Origin: Paenibacillus sp. RC334
GTDB taxonomy: Bacteria > Bacillota > Bacilli > Paenibacillales > Paenibacillaceae
NCBI RefSeq assembly: GCF_030034735.1
Contig: NZ_CP125370.1
Location: 2,480,001 to 2,544,000, forward strand
Length of the DNA stretch: 64,000 nucleotides
Reading direction: 5' to 3'
Shown here: in pieces, positions 1 through 9,600 of the stretch
Layout of the letters: every line of letters starts with the position of its first letter
How positions within the stretch are numbered: position 1 is the stretch's first letter
The notes under the pieces: model-generated
Told to the model about the DNA's origin: nothing
Database searches by the model: none
The model's input: the letters and a program-made list of their open reading frames with translations, nothing else
Translations under genes and position numbers: made by a program

Positions 1-222
1 CGTTGTCCAGCACCTTTGTTTTTCGAGCTTTATGCAAGCAGTCTGCGTAAGCGCCGACATAAGCGCCACGTCCTGCTTGTTTACCTGTCAGATCCATTTG
101 GATACCCTGATCCTGAGTACGTACAGTCCGCACAAGCTCCTTTTTAGGAGCATTTTTTTACATACAACGCATTGACGCAGAGGGGCTTTTTTTGTTTTAT
201 TGTCAATCTCATCGCATGACAT
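1..222 (-). pseudogene. ylxR: YlxR/RnpM-like protein, frameshifted, runs off left edge
   Basis: On the minus strand the ATG at 222 gives a protein whose body begins KKAPLRQCVVCKKM, the N-terminal signature of the YlxR (RnpM) family, small RNA-binding proteins normally encoded between nusA and infB. Near 148-151 the frame breaks. The neighbouring frame then continues KKELVRTVRTQDQG and MDLTGKQAGRGAYVGAY, which is the family's conserved second half (GRGAY motif). Adding one base restores a continuous YlxR reading. The gene is cut by the left window edge, so its C-terminus is unseen. It is not preceded by nusA: a divergent araC-type gene lies upstream. This suggests a displaced or extra copy. 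The family match rests on both halves and is fairly secure; whether the frameshift is real or a sequencing error cannot be told. Confidence 0.65.
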
Positions 223-247
223 CTGGGAGAGAGCAGGAGGGAAAACG

Positions 248-1187
248 ATGAACCAACAGCAATTGGATGAATTTCTCAGAAGCCTGGATGCTGTAGAGGA
301 AATACAGATTCGCACCGGGAAAAATGTGAACGATTTAGAACCCCTAGGGTTTCATATTACCGAAAGCGAAATAGGACATGAGATTCTTCGAATGCAGGGC
401 AAATATTTTTTTGATAGCGGTTCCATTTATATGAGTAAGCACCATCGTTTTGCGGACATGCCCTTACACAATCATGATTTTATTGAAATGAATTATATGT
501 ATTCCGGGCAATGCAGACAGGTTATTGACGGCAGGGAAATTAGGCTGGAGCAGGGGCAGATATGTATTTTGGATACGAATGTTCCGCACAGCATTTACGC
601 GCTTGGGGAAAATGATATTTTGGTTAATTTGATTATGAAAATGGAAGCGTTCTCAACCACTTTTTTTTGGACGGTTCAGTAATACGGGTATTGTGGCTGA
701 TTTTCTGGCTAACGCGGTATCCCGGGACAGACGACACAACCGTTATATTTTATTTCATTCCCAGCAGATGCTAAGTCATTATGTGCCTTTGCTGCTTACC
801 GAGCTGATGCGGGTGTATCAGCTGGATATGAATTTTGAGCTGGATCATAAGCCGGGTAAAGCGAGCATTATTGATATTTTGCAATACATTGAGCAGCATT
901 ATCGGGATTGCACGCTACCCCAATTGGGGGCGGCGTTTAGTTTTAACGCTAATTATCTGGGGAATTTGCTTAAAGAGCAGACAGGCAAAACCTTTCGGGA
1001 GCTTGTCCAAACCCAACGGATGCTGCACGCGGAGACGCTACTTCGCCATACGAACCACAGCATCAGCGAAATAGCGTATGAGGTGGGATACGAAAGCCTG
1101 AGCTTTTTTTATCGGAAATTTAAGGAGTACTCAGGCTATACGCCCAGTCAGTACCGCGAGTGTCAGGGGCGGGTGAATGAAGTTTGA
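248..1187 (+). pseudogene. AraC-family transcriptional regulator, one-base frameshift in an 8-T run
   Basis: The ATG at 248 follows a GGAGGG site. The first 145 codons encode an AraC-type cupin sensor (MPLHNHDFIEMNYMYSG, then a LEQGQICIL stretch). Reading stops at 680-682. A second frame opening near 693 carries the rest of the sensor and a complete C-terminal AraC double helix-turn-helix (IIDILQYIEQHY, then ISEIAYEVGYESLSFFYRKFK and YTPSQYR). Deleting one T from the run at 661-668 joins the frames into one protein of about 312 residues, the normal size for the family. It is either a pseudogene, a slipped-strand switch, or a read error. The sensor resembles regulators of sugar use, and a relic of the same HTH region is embedded in the patchwork at 4.7 kb next to rhamnose-gene fragments. 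A link to rhamnoside use is therefore possible but unproven. Confidence 0.75.
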
Positions 1188-1216
1188 GATTGACAACAAG
1201 GTTCGAATAAAAGGAA

Positions 1217-1261
1217 AAGAGCTGTCCCTTAGTAGCTAAAACTACCTTGGGGACAGCTCTT
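1217..1261. terminator. Bidirectional terminator between araC-like gene and hslO
   Basis: A perfect 12-bp inverted repeat (AAGAGCTGTCCC at 1217-1228 against GGGACAGCTCTT at 1250-1261) lies between two convergent genes. It has A-rich and T-rich flanks and fits a shared Rho-independent terminator. Confidence 0.7.
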
Positions 1262-1355
1262 ATTTAGGAGATTTTGCTTAGCAAGGATTAGTCTCTTCCT
1301 TGGTTAGCAGCACTGCGAAGCAAGGCACCGATGTTGCAGGATAGACTTGTTGCAA

Positions 1356-2237
1356 TTATGAAGTAGCCGTTTCTAGCATGCCTTCAAGATCTTTTTTGGT
1401 CAGATGGTAATGCTCGTTGCAAAAATGGCAATGTGCTTCGGCCTGTCCATCGGTATGGATCATATCTGCGATTTCCTCACTACCTAAGCTGATAATGGCA
1501 TTAGAAACTCGTTCCTCAGAGCAGGGGCAATGGAATTGCACAGGCATGGTTTCCAATACTTTAATATTGTCTTCTCCCAAAATCTGTCCAAGTATCTGCT
1601 CCGGCGTCAGTCCTTGCATGACCATAGAGGAAATACTCGGAATGGCCTCAAGGCGTCTCTCAATAAAACTGATTACCTCTTCCTGCGTACCCGGCATTAG
1701 CTGAATAATAAATCCGCCAGCCGCCTGAATGGAGTTGTCAGGATTGACAATCACCCCGGCTCCAACAGAAGAAGGAATTTGTTCGGATTGGACCAGATAT
1801 GAGGTGAAGTCCTCACCCAGCTCACCTGATATAAGAGGGACTTGTCCGACAAAAGGCTGCTTTAATCCGATATCCTTGGATACAATCAGCGCTCCATCTG
1901 TTCCAACTGCTCTGGCGACGTCTAATTTCCCTATATGATTAAGGTCGAAATGGGTTTGCGGATTTTTTACATAACCTCTAACTTCCCCTTTGGCATTGGT
2001 ATCGACAAGAATAGTGCCAATGGGGCCGCCACCATTAATCCTGATCGTGAGTTTATCCTCATCTTTAAGCATGGCCCCGAACATGACGCCGACCGTCATG
2101 GAGCGTCCCAATGCAGCCGATGCCGTGGGCCAGGTATGATGACGCCGTTGTGCTTCACTTACCGTCCCCGTCGTTCTGACGGCGTAAGCCCGGACCTGGT
2201 TATTGTAGGCAAGAGCTTTTACTAAATAATCGTTCAT
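1356..2237 (-). CDS. hslO: Hsp33 redox-regulated molecular chaperone
   Basis: This 293-residue cytoplasmic protein is Hsp33, a holdase chaperone switched on by oxidative unfolding. The N-terminal domain opens [20 protein letters not shown] with a later GGGPIGT loop. The C-terminal redox switch shows the zinc-binding CPC (CPCSEE) and CHFC motifs about 31 residues apart, the family's CxC...CxxC arrangement, so the switch should be functional. The start is set at the ATG at 2237, eight bases from an AAAGGA site; an in-frame ATG at 2243 is too close to it. The gene lies 31 bp downstream of an Rrf2-type regulator on the same strand. The two are probably cotranscribed, which may couple chaperone supply to a stress signal. 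Confidence 0.95.
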   Translation of the reverse strand: MNDYLVKALAYNNQVRAYAVRTTGTVSEAQRRHHTWPTASAALGRSMTVGVMFGAMLKDEDKLTIRINGGGPIGTILVDTNAKGEVRGYVKNPQTHFDLNHIGKLDVARAVGTDGALIVSKDIGLKQPFVGQVPLISGELGEDFTSYLVQSEQIPSSVGAGVIVNPDNSIQAAGGFIIQLMPGTQEEVISFIERRLEAIPSISSMVMQGLTPEQILGQILGEDNIKVLETMPVQFHCPCSEERVSNAIISLGSEEIADMIHTDGQAEAHCHFCNEHYHLTKKDLEGMLETATS

Positions 2238-2268
2238 GTTCATGATCCTTTCTGCGATTTCAAATTCT

Positions 2269-2751
2269 TTACAAAACCCTTTTTTCCTGAATCCAGTTCT
2301 CCAAAGAAGTAATTTTGGCAGCATAACCCGCTTTATAAAAGTCAGCGGATAATGATGAGATGGTTTCCCTTTTCAGAACTGCCTTCCAGGACGTTTCCGC
2401 CTCTTCCATCAAATTTGTCAGCAGGCAACACTGATCTTCTTCCTTTAATTCAAGCATATCGTTGTAAATACCGCTGGAAGAATAGAGTGTCTGTTGTCCT
2501 TCGATCGCAAGATAAATATCAAATACCCGAATATCCTCAGGTTTTTTCTTTAATTTAAACCCGCCTTTGACCCCGGGAACAGAAGTAATCAAATCAGAGC
2601 TGACCAATTTTCGCAACAGCTTATGAAAATAAGTGGGCGAAGCACCTAATTGTTGGCTGATGGCCTCTCCTGGCAAAACCGCTTTGTCTGGCAGCATCGC
2701 GAGTAGCAGGAGGGCGTAGACAGATTGTTCGACGCCTGTTTTCATATGCAT
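2269..2751 (-). CDS. Rrf2-family transcriptional regulator
   Basis: About 160 residues with the Rrf2 winged-helix pattern: an N-terminal [14 protein letters not shown] helix, recognition segment [15 protein letters not shown], and a wing [17 protein letters not shown]. It lacks the three spaced cysteines of the iron-sulfur members (IscR, NsrR); the only cysteine pair is CC near residue 110. It therefore resembles the YwnA-like branch, whose signals are poorly known. Of several in-frame ATGs, the one at 2751 has the best spacing from an AGAGGTG site. It is the first gene of a leftward pair with hslO. The target is not visible from sequence; autoregulation of the pair is a reasonable guess. Confidence 0.85.
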   Translation of the reverse strand: MHMKTGVEQSVYALLLLAMLPDKAVLPGEAISQQLGASPTYFHKLLRKLVSSDLITSVPGVKGGFKLKKKPEDIRVFDIYLAIEGQQTLYSSSGIYNDMLELKEEDQCCLLTNLMEEAETSWKAVLKRETISSLSADFYKAGYAAKITSLENWIQEKRVL

Positions 2752-3093
2752 TAGCATCACCTCTATACATTCAAAATCTGTAATCAGTCTAATGTGGATA
2801 ATGATTATCCATATAAGTAAATGATAGAGGAGCTTTTCGTAAAAGTAAACTATTTCTCAAAAAAATTAAAAATTTAATTCATTTGCAATTCATAACGGGA
2901 CACATTATTATATTTGACATATCAATTGATATATCAAATAATTAAAGCGGTGAGGGGAATCGTAAAACGATACTCTGACAGTGCAGCTATTTTACTGATT
3001 ATATGTGATGGTGAAGGAAATGGGACAGGCGTTTACTTCATCAGTGATATAGCATTTCACCAGCGATACAAATACAGGGAGGTTCATTGAAAA
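2752..3093. promoter_or_regulatory. Divergent intergenic region with palindromic operator (2913-2938)
   Basis: This 340-bp gap separates the leftward rrf2-hslO pair from the rightward monooxygenase. It contains a near-perfect 26-bp palindrome at 2913-2938 with the core ATATCAATTGATAT, the shape expected of a dimeric (MarR- or TetR-like) repressor operator. About 155 bp of leader follow before the monooxygenase ATG, with a GGGAGG ribosome site at about 3076-3081. No riboswitch family was recognised in the leader. Which gene the operator serves is inferred only from position. Confidence 0.45.
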
Positions 3094-4107
3094 ATGACTA
3101 TTCGGAACGTTGCACTATCTATACTAGACCTTGCACCCGTCATTGAAGGCGGCACTCCTGCCGATTCCTTCCGCGATACCGTTGCTCTTGCCCAGCATGC
3201 CGAGCAATGGGGGTATCATCGGTACTGGCTGGCGGAGCATCATAACATGCAGGCGGTGGCCAGCGCGGCTACTTCACTGGTTATCGGGCACGTAGCTGCG
3301 CATACCAACAAGATTCGGGTAGGCTCAGGCGGCATCATGCTGGCCAATCATGCTCCGCTCATGATTGCAGAGCAGTTCGGAACGTTAGAGTCACTGTATC
3401 CGGGACGGATTGATCTGGGACTGGGTAGGGCTCCAGGCACAGATCAGCCTGCCATGAGGGCGCTACGGCGAGGGCTGCACAGCACTGGTGAAGATTTCCC
3501 GGAGCAATTAAATGAGCTGCGTTCCTATTTCAATTCAGCGCTAAAAGGGGGAGTTCCGGGTGTACGGGCGGTTCCGGGAGAAGGGCTGGATATACCGATC
3601 TGGCTGCTGGGATCAAGCGGATTCAGCGCACAGCTGGCAGGTCAGCTCGGGTTGCCGTTCGCGTTTGCCAGTCACTTTGCCCCGGCTCATTTGCTACACG
3701 CTCTGGAGCTGTATCATCGCAATTTCCGTCCATCGAAGGCACTGGATAAGCCGTATGTGATGGTCGGCGTCAATGTGGTTGTTGCAGATTCTGATGAGGA
3801 AGCACAGTGGCTTTTCACTTCACAAGAACAACAATTTCTCAATGTGATACGCGGGCAGAGCGGGAAACTAAAGCCACCAGTTGATGACATGGAGAAGCTC
3901 TGGAGTGAGCAGGAGAGGGAGGCGGTTCGCGGCAATATGTTGGGGTATTCTGCAATCGGTAGCCCTGATACGGTCAAGCAAAAGCTTGATTTTATAATGA
4001 ATCAGACGAGAGCCAATGAGCTGATTACAACTTCTCATATATATGATCATCAAGCGCGCCTGCGGTCGTATGAGCTGCTTGCCCAAGTGATGCGAACAGA
4101 CGAGTAG
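3094..4107 (+). CDS. Luciferase-like flavin monooxygenase (MsnO8-type LLM oxidoreductase)
   Basis: A 337-residue member of the bacterial luciferase-like superfamily (FMN-dependent oxidoreductases with a TIM barrel). Typical stretches are [14 protein letters not shown] near residue 40, the [16 protein letters not shown] segment near 75-90, and [14 protein letters not shown] near 110-120. The length and these blocks match the MsnO8-type subgroup. The substrate is unknown; relatives act on diverse small molecules using FMNH2 supplied by a separate reductase. No reductase gene is adjacent. A palindromic operator upstream suggests inducible expression. A GC-rich terminator follows at 4121-4168. 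Confidence 0.88.
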   Translation: MTIRNVALSILDLAPVIEGGTPADSFRDTVALAQHAEQWGYHRYWLAEHHNMQAVASAATSLVIGHVAAHTNKIRVGSGGIMLANHAPLMIAEQFGTLESLYPGRIDLGLGRAPGTDQPAMRALRRGLHSTGEDFPEQLNELRSYFNSALKGGVPGVRAVPGEGLDIPIWLLGSSGFSAQLAGQLGLPFAFASHFAPAHLLHALELYHRNFRPSKALDKPYVMVGVNVVVADSDEEAQWLFTSQEQQFLNVIRGQSGKLKPPVDDMEKLWSEQEREAVRGNMLGYSAIGSPDTVKQKLDFIMNQTRANELITTSHIYDHQARLRSYELLAQVMRTDE

Positions 4108-4120
4108 TTAATCAAATAGT

Positions 4121-4168
4121 AAGGCCGTGCCGAAAAAGGTTCTCACAACCCGATTCTGGCACGGTCTT
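4121..4168 (+). terminator. Terminator after the LLM monooxygenase
   Basis: An 11-bp stem (AAGGCCGTGCC at 4121-4131 pairing with GGCACGGTCTT at 4158-4168) is followed by TATTGC. The 3' half and flanking bases are near-identical to the hairpin at 14984-15031, so the repeated GH78 segment was copied together with its terminator. Confidence 0.6.
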
Positions 4169-4628
4169 ATTGCATTTTAAAGCGTATACTTACGAATCAA
4201 ATAGGTTGGGGTGCAGCTCCACGCGTGACAGTAGCTGTTGATTAAATAACTGCCGTAGGGAGAAAAGGCTTTATTATGGGGATCGTACAATTCCCAGAAC
4301 GTGTCCGCTCCATCCCGTAGCATACCTCCCCAGTAGGACTTGAGATGTTTTACGGCTCCGTCCCGGGTTTGTCCGGCCCACGAAATTTGGCGGTTGGGAC
4401 CGCTGACGAAGAAGCCTTGCATTTCATCCCATAGCTGGGCCAGTGTTGCGGTCGTAACGTCCTCCAACCGCTGGTTCAGGAACGGAAGCTTGTCAGGATC
4501 AATCTGTTCAGCCAATCGAATACCCCGTTTTAACGTGTAAATAAGTATGGCTTGAGAAGGGGTTGCTTATCCAACTGCTCATGCCAGTCGATAAAAGACC
4601 ACCATTCGTCGGTATGCGGTGGGAGGTG
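4169..4628 (-). pseudogene. Relic of GH78-type hydrolase C-terminus (patchwork piece 1)
   Basis: This segment is near-identical to 15032-15633, the C-terminal part of the GH78-like pseudogene, but lacks 142 bp (equivalent to about 15230-15371). The offset between the copies changes from 10,863 to 11,005 across the gap. The minus strand still reads the C-terminus ending WSCTPTYLIRKYTL, preceded by a frame break. The homology stops abruptly at 4628, directly after GGGAGGTG, where rhaEW-like sequence begins. It cannot make a functional enzyme. Confidence 0.85.
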
Positions 4629-4737
4629 ATGATTGCCCAAGGTGTACTCGATCATCCGCAAGCAGAATTGGTATTGATGGAAAAGCATGGTCTGGTTACG
4701 TGGGGAGAAACATCCGAGGCAGCCTATGTGAAAACAA
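4629..4737 (+). pseudogene. Relic of rhamnulose-1-phosphate aldolase (patchwork piece 2)
   Basis: About 109 bp match 18314-18425 inside rhaEW (DHPQAELVLMEKHGLVTWGE), with roughly 8% differences, mostly silent. It is joined without a gap to the GH78 relic on the left and to the araC relic on the right. The frame ends at TAA a few codons into the next piece. Confidence 0.85.
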
Positions 4738-4827
4738 TTATTGATATTTTGTAATACATTGAGCAGCATTATCGGGATTGCACGCTACCCCAATTGGGGA
4801 CGGCATTTAATTTTAATGCTAATTATC
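4737..4827 (+). pseudogene. Relic of AraC-type HTH region (patchwork piece 3)
   Basis: These 91 bp align with 867-957 of the araC-like gene at the left of the window, with about five differences. One turns the glutamine codon of DILQY into TAA. Homology ends at AATTATC. Beyond it, 4828-4949 is unassigned AT-rich DNA leading to the next gene. Confidence 0.85.
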
Positions 4828-4949
4828 ATCTCTCACATACTCGCTTAACGAAAAGCTCGTCTTCCACGACTTGAACCCTACAAATATAAATTGCATATAT
4901 TATCAAGCAAGTCGATCCATAAGCTTTGAATGTGAAAGGGGAAGAACAC

Positions 4950-5678
4950 GTGATAATACATGTATATGCTTTATGCTGGAATGAAGAAAAAATGCTCCCG
5001 TTTTTTTTTAAGCACTATGATAATATAGCGGATCAATACTATATTTTCGATAATGCCTCAACTGATAATTCTGTATCCATGTTAAAGGAAAATCCCAAAG
5101 TTGTTATAGATAGATTCGAAATAGAAGGTAATTCTCTCGTGAAATCAGCACAAGATAAATTCAATCAATTTTGGAAAGGTAGCAGAGGCAAGGCAGACTG
5201 GGTTATTGTGTGTGACGCAGATGAACATTTCTATCACCCTAACCTTAGAACATATCTGCAAGAATGCACCTCTAAAGGGATAACATTGATTGTCCCTGAT
5301 GGTTATGAGATGGTTTCTGATTTTTTTCCGAGTAGCCATCAGCCATTACATGAAACGGTAAGGAATGGTGTAAGAAGTCAAACGTACGATAAGCCTCAAA
5401 TATTTAATCCAAATGCGATTCAAGAAATAAATTTCAGTCCTGGCAGGCATACTGCTTCACCTACAGGGGACGTCATAAAGCCATCCAATAATGATATTTT
5501 ATTATTACACTATAAATACTTGGGATTTGACTATCTAAATTCACGTTTCTCGGCTTTAAAACAAGGACTGCGAGAAGGGGATACAGCAAATAGATGGGGA
5601 TTTCATTATTTATGGGATGAGAAGCAAAGGTTGGAACAATTTGAGAAATTAAAAAATAAATCTGCTAGAGTGTTGTAG
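4950..5678 (+). CDS. Glycosyltransferase family 2-like protein
   Basis: About 242 residues. It starts IIHVYALCWNEEKMLPFF and continues YYIFDNASTDNS, the nucleotide-sugar-binding front of GT-A (GT2-type) enzymes, with a DAD metal-binding motif (VIVCDADEHFY) near residue 85. Chosen start: GTG at 4950, eight bases after AAAGGGGA; an upstream TTG at 4926 has no ribosome site. It lies just before two genes for collagen-domain-type surface proteins, so it may glycosylate a surface or spore protein. The acceptor and sugar cannot be read from sequence. Its low GC and position next to the patchwork relic suggest an accessory, exchange-prone location. Confidence 0.8.
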   Translation: MIIHVYALCWNEEKMLPFFFKHYDNIADQYYIFDNASTDNSVSMLKENPKVVIDRFEIEGNSLVKSAQDKFNQFWKGSRGKADWVIVCDADEHFYHPNLRTYLQECTSKGITLIVPDGYEMVSDFFPSSHQPLHETVRNGVRSQTYDKPQIFNPNAIQEINFSPGRHTASPTGDVIKPSNNDILLLHYKYLGFDYLNSRFSALKQGLREGDTANRWGFHYLWDEKQRLEQFEKLKNKSARVL

Positions 5679-6207
5679 CATGAACTGTTGGTGCAAGTGG
5701 CATTTGTAAAAAAACTATTATAACTTCACTGTTTCTGTGTAAACGTGATTGCAAGAGAATGGAGTTTATTTGAAATTGATCTACAAGGATAAAGGCGCCT
5801 TTTTTTCTGGGGTGCCTTTTTTCCTTTTTATGGTTGGGAATGGTATTGGTATTGATGAATCAGCTTTAATAAGTTACCTAAAGCTCGGTCACTACCTTTA
5901 ATATCCTCAGAATTTAATAAGGCTTGATTGAATGGATTGAATGAGTAAATATCTATTTTAATTTTAATAGGCAAACAAACAGTCATGTGTAACAAATTAT
6001 TAATATGATAGATGTAGCTACAGTAATCCCTATTCTGTTCTATATAGATTGAACTGTAAAATAATATAGTGGATTTAAATCTAAATAATCCCATGTTTAG
6101 GATCGAATCCAACTACTATAAATTTTTCAAGTTCAATATATATAGTATTTTTTATATGTTTATATGGATTTGTAGTTAATAAATGGTAAAGGGGGGACAT
6201 CAACTTA
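5679..6207. other. AT-rich intergenic region with terminator
   Basis: Contains a Rho-independent terminator at 5791-5822 (stem AAAGGCGCC against GGTGCCTTT, then a T run). The rest is AT-rich. A 94-codon minus-strand open frame (5828-6112) starts with TTG, has no ribosome site and no recognisable motif, so it is not called. An AAAGGGGGGAC ribosome site ends the gap. Confidence 0.5.
5791..5822 (+). terminator. Terminator after glycosyltransferase
   Basis: A 9-bp stem with one G-T pair (5791-5799 with 5810-5818) is followed by six or more T residues. Confidence 0.65.
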
Positions 6208-6561
6208 ATGGCAGTATTATCAACTGGACCTATTGAGAATAGTCCTGTTAGTGGGGCCAGGCCGATCCAACAGGTTACCGTAAAAATAATTAACCAGGAT
6301 TTAGTCAATTCTTCAACTATTTTAATTCAGGGATACTTTTTAAACAGTTTACGAACATTGTATGTGCTAGAAGAAGTAGTGTTAGCTCCCAATGCAGTTA
6401 CTACGAAAAATTATGTAGCGAACTTCGACGCATATGAATTTGTTTTTACCACAAGCGGTCCTGCAGAAGAAAGTACTGATATTTCAGTTTGGGGAAGAAA
6501 CGGGAGTGGTGAAATCATTGATGCTCAGCGCATTGTTGCGGATGAGCAACTAGATTCTTGA
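6208..6561 (+). CDS. Small surface-type protein, paralogue of the collagen-like protein's N-terminal domain
   Basis: 117 residues that align end to end with the first ~115 residues of the neighbouring collagen-like protein. Shared blocks include LSTGPI at the start, a central RTLYV, and [11 protein letters not shown] followed by ISVWG near residue 90. It has no collagen repeat and ends in a polar tail (ADEQLDS). Predicted to be a beta-rich domain without signal peptide or membrane segment. Such domains are seen at the N-terminus of collagen-like exosporium/spore-surface proteins in Bacillales, which lack classical signal peptides. It may be a capping or anchoring partner of the long protein. 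Function is inferred; the paralogy is plain in the sequence. Confidence 0.75.
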   Translation: MAVLSTGPIENSPVSGARPIQQVTVKIINQDLVNSSTILIQGYFLNSLRTLYVLEEVVLAPNAVTTKNYVANFDAYEFVFTTSGPAEESTDISVWGRNGSGEIIDAQRIVADEQLDS

Positions 6562-6696
6562 AACACAACATATGTACAGAGATAGAACCACAATCGTAAC
6601 AAATGGTTGAGACATAAAATAGAGGGAACAGGATCTTGAGAAAGATCTCATTGTTCACAAAAAAGCTTGATTTTACTAGAAAGGAGGGAGTATCCA

Positions 6697-9600
6697 ATGG
6701 TAGTATTATCTACTGGACCTATTGCAAACGATCCTGTTCTAGGAGTCAGACCCACCCAACTGGTCACAGTAAAAATAGATAACCGAGATTCTGTAAATTC
6801 TTCTATCGTTTTGATCGAGGGTTTTATTTTAAACGGTAGCAGAACATTATATGTACAACAATTAGTGGTAGTGGGACCAAATGCGGTTATAACGAGGAAT
6901 TTCTTTGCAAATGTAGACGCATTTGAATTCGTTTTTACCACTAGCGGACCAGCAGAGAATGAAACTCAAATTTCTGTTTGGGGTAAAGATGCATTGGGGC
7001 AATTAGTACCTGCCCATCGGTTAGTATCTGACGAACTTTTAGGAACCGATCGAGGAATCCAAGGACCTCAAGGAGTTCAGGGAGCCCAAGGCGACCAAGG
7101 TGACCAAGGACCTCAGGGTGTTCAAGGACCTCAAGGAGTTCAGGGAGCCCAAGGAGACCAAGGAGTTCAAGGCGTACAAGGAGACCAAGGACCTCAAGGA
7201 GTCCAAGGCGACCAAGGTGACCAAGGACCTCAAGGAGTTCAAGGAGCGCAAGGTGACCAAGGCCCTCAAGGAGTTCAGGGAGCCCAAGGTGACCAAGGAC
7301 CTCAAGGCGTTCAGGGAGCGCAAGGTGACCAAGGACCTCAAGGTGATCAAGGACCTCAGGGAGTTCAAGGAGACCAAGGCGATCAAGGACCACAGGGAGT
7401 TCAAGGCGTACAAGGTGATCAAGGACCTCAGGGTGTTCAAGGAGACCAAGGCGACCAAGGACCTCAGGGTGTTCAAGGCGTACAAGGTGACCAAGGACCT
7501 CAGGGTGTTCAAGGCGTACAAGGTGACCAAGGACCTCAGGGAGTTCAAGGAGACCAAGGCGATCAAGGACCACAGGGAGTTCAAGGCGTACAAGGTGATC
7601 AAGGACCTCAGGGTGTTCAAGGAGACCAAGGCGACCAAGGACCTCAGGGTGTTCAAGGCGTACAAGGTGACCAAGGACCTCAGGGTGTTCAAGGCGTACA
7701 AGGTGACCAAGGACCTCAGGGTGTTCAAGGCGTACAAGGTGACCAAGGACCTCAAGGAGTTCAGGGAGCCCAAGGTGACCAAGGACCACAGGGAGTTCAA
7801 GGCGACCAAGGACCTCAAGGACCTCAAGGAGTTCAAGGTGACCAAGGACCTCAGGGCGTTCAAGGATCCCAAGGTGATCAAGGACCTCAAGGAGTTCAAG
7901 GCGTACAAGGACCTCAAGGAGTTCAAGGCGTACAAGGCGACCAAGGACCTCAAGGTGTTCAGGGAGCCCAAGGCGACCAAGGCCCTCAAGGAGTTCAAGG
8001 AGTCCAAGGTGACCAAGGACCACAGGGAGTTCAAGGACCGCAAGGTGACCAAGGACCACAGGGAGTTCAGGGAGTCCAAGGCGACCAAGGACCTCAAGGA
8101 GTCCAAGGCGACCAAGGTGACCAAGGACCTCAAGGAGTTCAAGGAGCGCAAGGTGACCAAGGCCCTCAAGGAGTTCAGGGAGCCCAAGGTGACCAAGGAC
8201 CTCAAGGCGTTCAGGGAGCGCAAGGTGACCAAGGACCTCAAGGTGATCAAGGACCTCAGGGAGTTCAAGGAGACCAAGGCGATCAAGGACCACAGGGAGT
8301 TCAAGGCGTACAAGGTGATCAAGGACCTCAGGGTGTTCAAGGAGACCAAGGCGACCAAGGACCTCAGGGTGTTCAAGGCGTACAAGGTGACCAAGGACCT
8401 CAGGGTGTTCAAGGCGTACAAGGTGACCAAGGACCTCAGGGTGTTCAAGGCGTACAAGGTGACCAAGGACCTCAAGGAGTTCAGGGAGCCCAAGGTGACC
8501 AAGGACCACAGGGAGTTCAAGGCGACCAAGGACCTCAAGGACCTCAAGGAGTTCAAGGTGACCAAGGACCTCAGGGCGTTCAAGGATCCCAAGGTGATCA
8601 AGGACCTCAAGGAGTTCAAGGCGTACAAGGACCTCAAGGAGTTCAAGGCGTACAAGGCGACCAAGGACCTCAAGGTGTTCAGGGAGCCCAAGGCGACCAA
8701 GGCCCTCAAGGAGTTCAAGGAGTCCAAGGTGACCAAGGACCACAGGGAGTTCAAGGACCGCAAGGTGACCAAGGACCACAGGGAGTTCAGGGAGTCCAAG
8801 GCGACCAAGGACCTCAAGGTGACCAAGGACCTCAAGGTGACCAAGGACCTCAAGGTGTTCAAGGTGACCAAGGACCTCAAGGAGTTCAGGGAGCCCAAGG
8901 CGACCAAGGACCTCAAGGAGTTCAAGGACCGCAAGGTGACCAAGGACCTCAAGGAGTTCAAGGCGTACAAGGTGATCAAGGACCTCAAGGAGTTCAAGGC
9001 GTACAAGGTGACCAAGGACCACAGGGTGTTCAAGGCGTACAAGGTGACCAAGGACCTCAAGGTGTTCAAGGAGTCCAAGGTGATCAAGGACCTCAAGGAG
9101 TTCAGGGAGCCCAAGGCGACCAAGGACCTCAGGGAGTTCAGGGAGCCCAAGGCGACCAAGGACCTCAGGGAGTTCAGGGAGCCCAAGGTGACCAAGGACC
9201 TCAGGGCGTTCAAGGAGTACAAGGTGACCAAGGATCTCAAGGAGTTCAAGGACCGCAAGGTGACCAAGGACCTCAAGGAGTTCAAGGCGTACAAGGTGAC
9301 CAAGGACCTCAAGGAGTTCAAGGAGTCCAAGGTGACCAAGGACCTCAAGGTGTTCAGGGAGCCCAAGGTGGCCAAGGACCTCAGGGCGTTCAAGGCGACC
9401 AAGGTGACCAAGGACCACAGGGTGTTCAAGGATCTCAAGGTGACCAAGGACCACAAGGCGTTCAAGGAGCCCAAGGCGACCAAGGACCACAGGGTGTTCA
9501 AGGCGTACAAGGTGACCAAGGCCCTCAAGGAGTTCAAGGAGTTCAAGGTGACCAAGGACCACAGGGAGTTCAAGGTGTTCAAGGACCGCAAGGTGACCAA

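Noticed and set aside
4169..4827. Insertion sequence or transposon as the source of the repeated segments
   Set aside because: No transposase reading frame, terminal inverted repeats or target duplication were found at the fragment borders.
5828..6112. 94-codon minus-strand frame in AT-rich DNA
   Set aside because: TTG start, no ribosome site, no recognisable domain.
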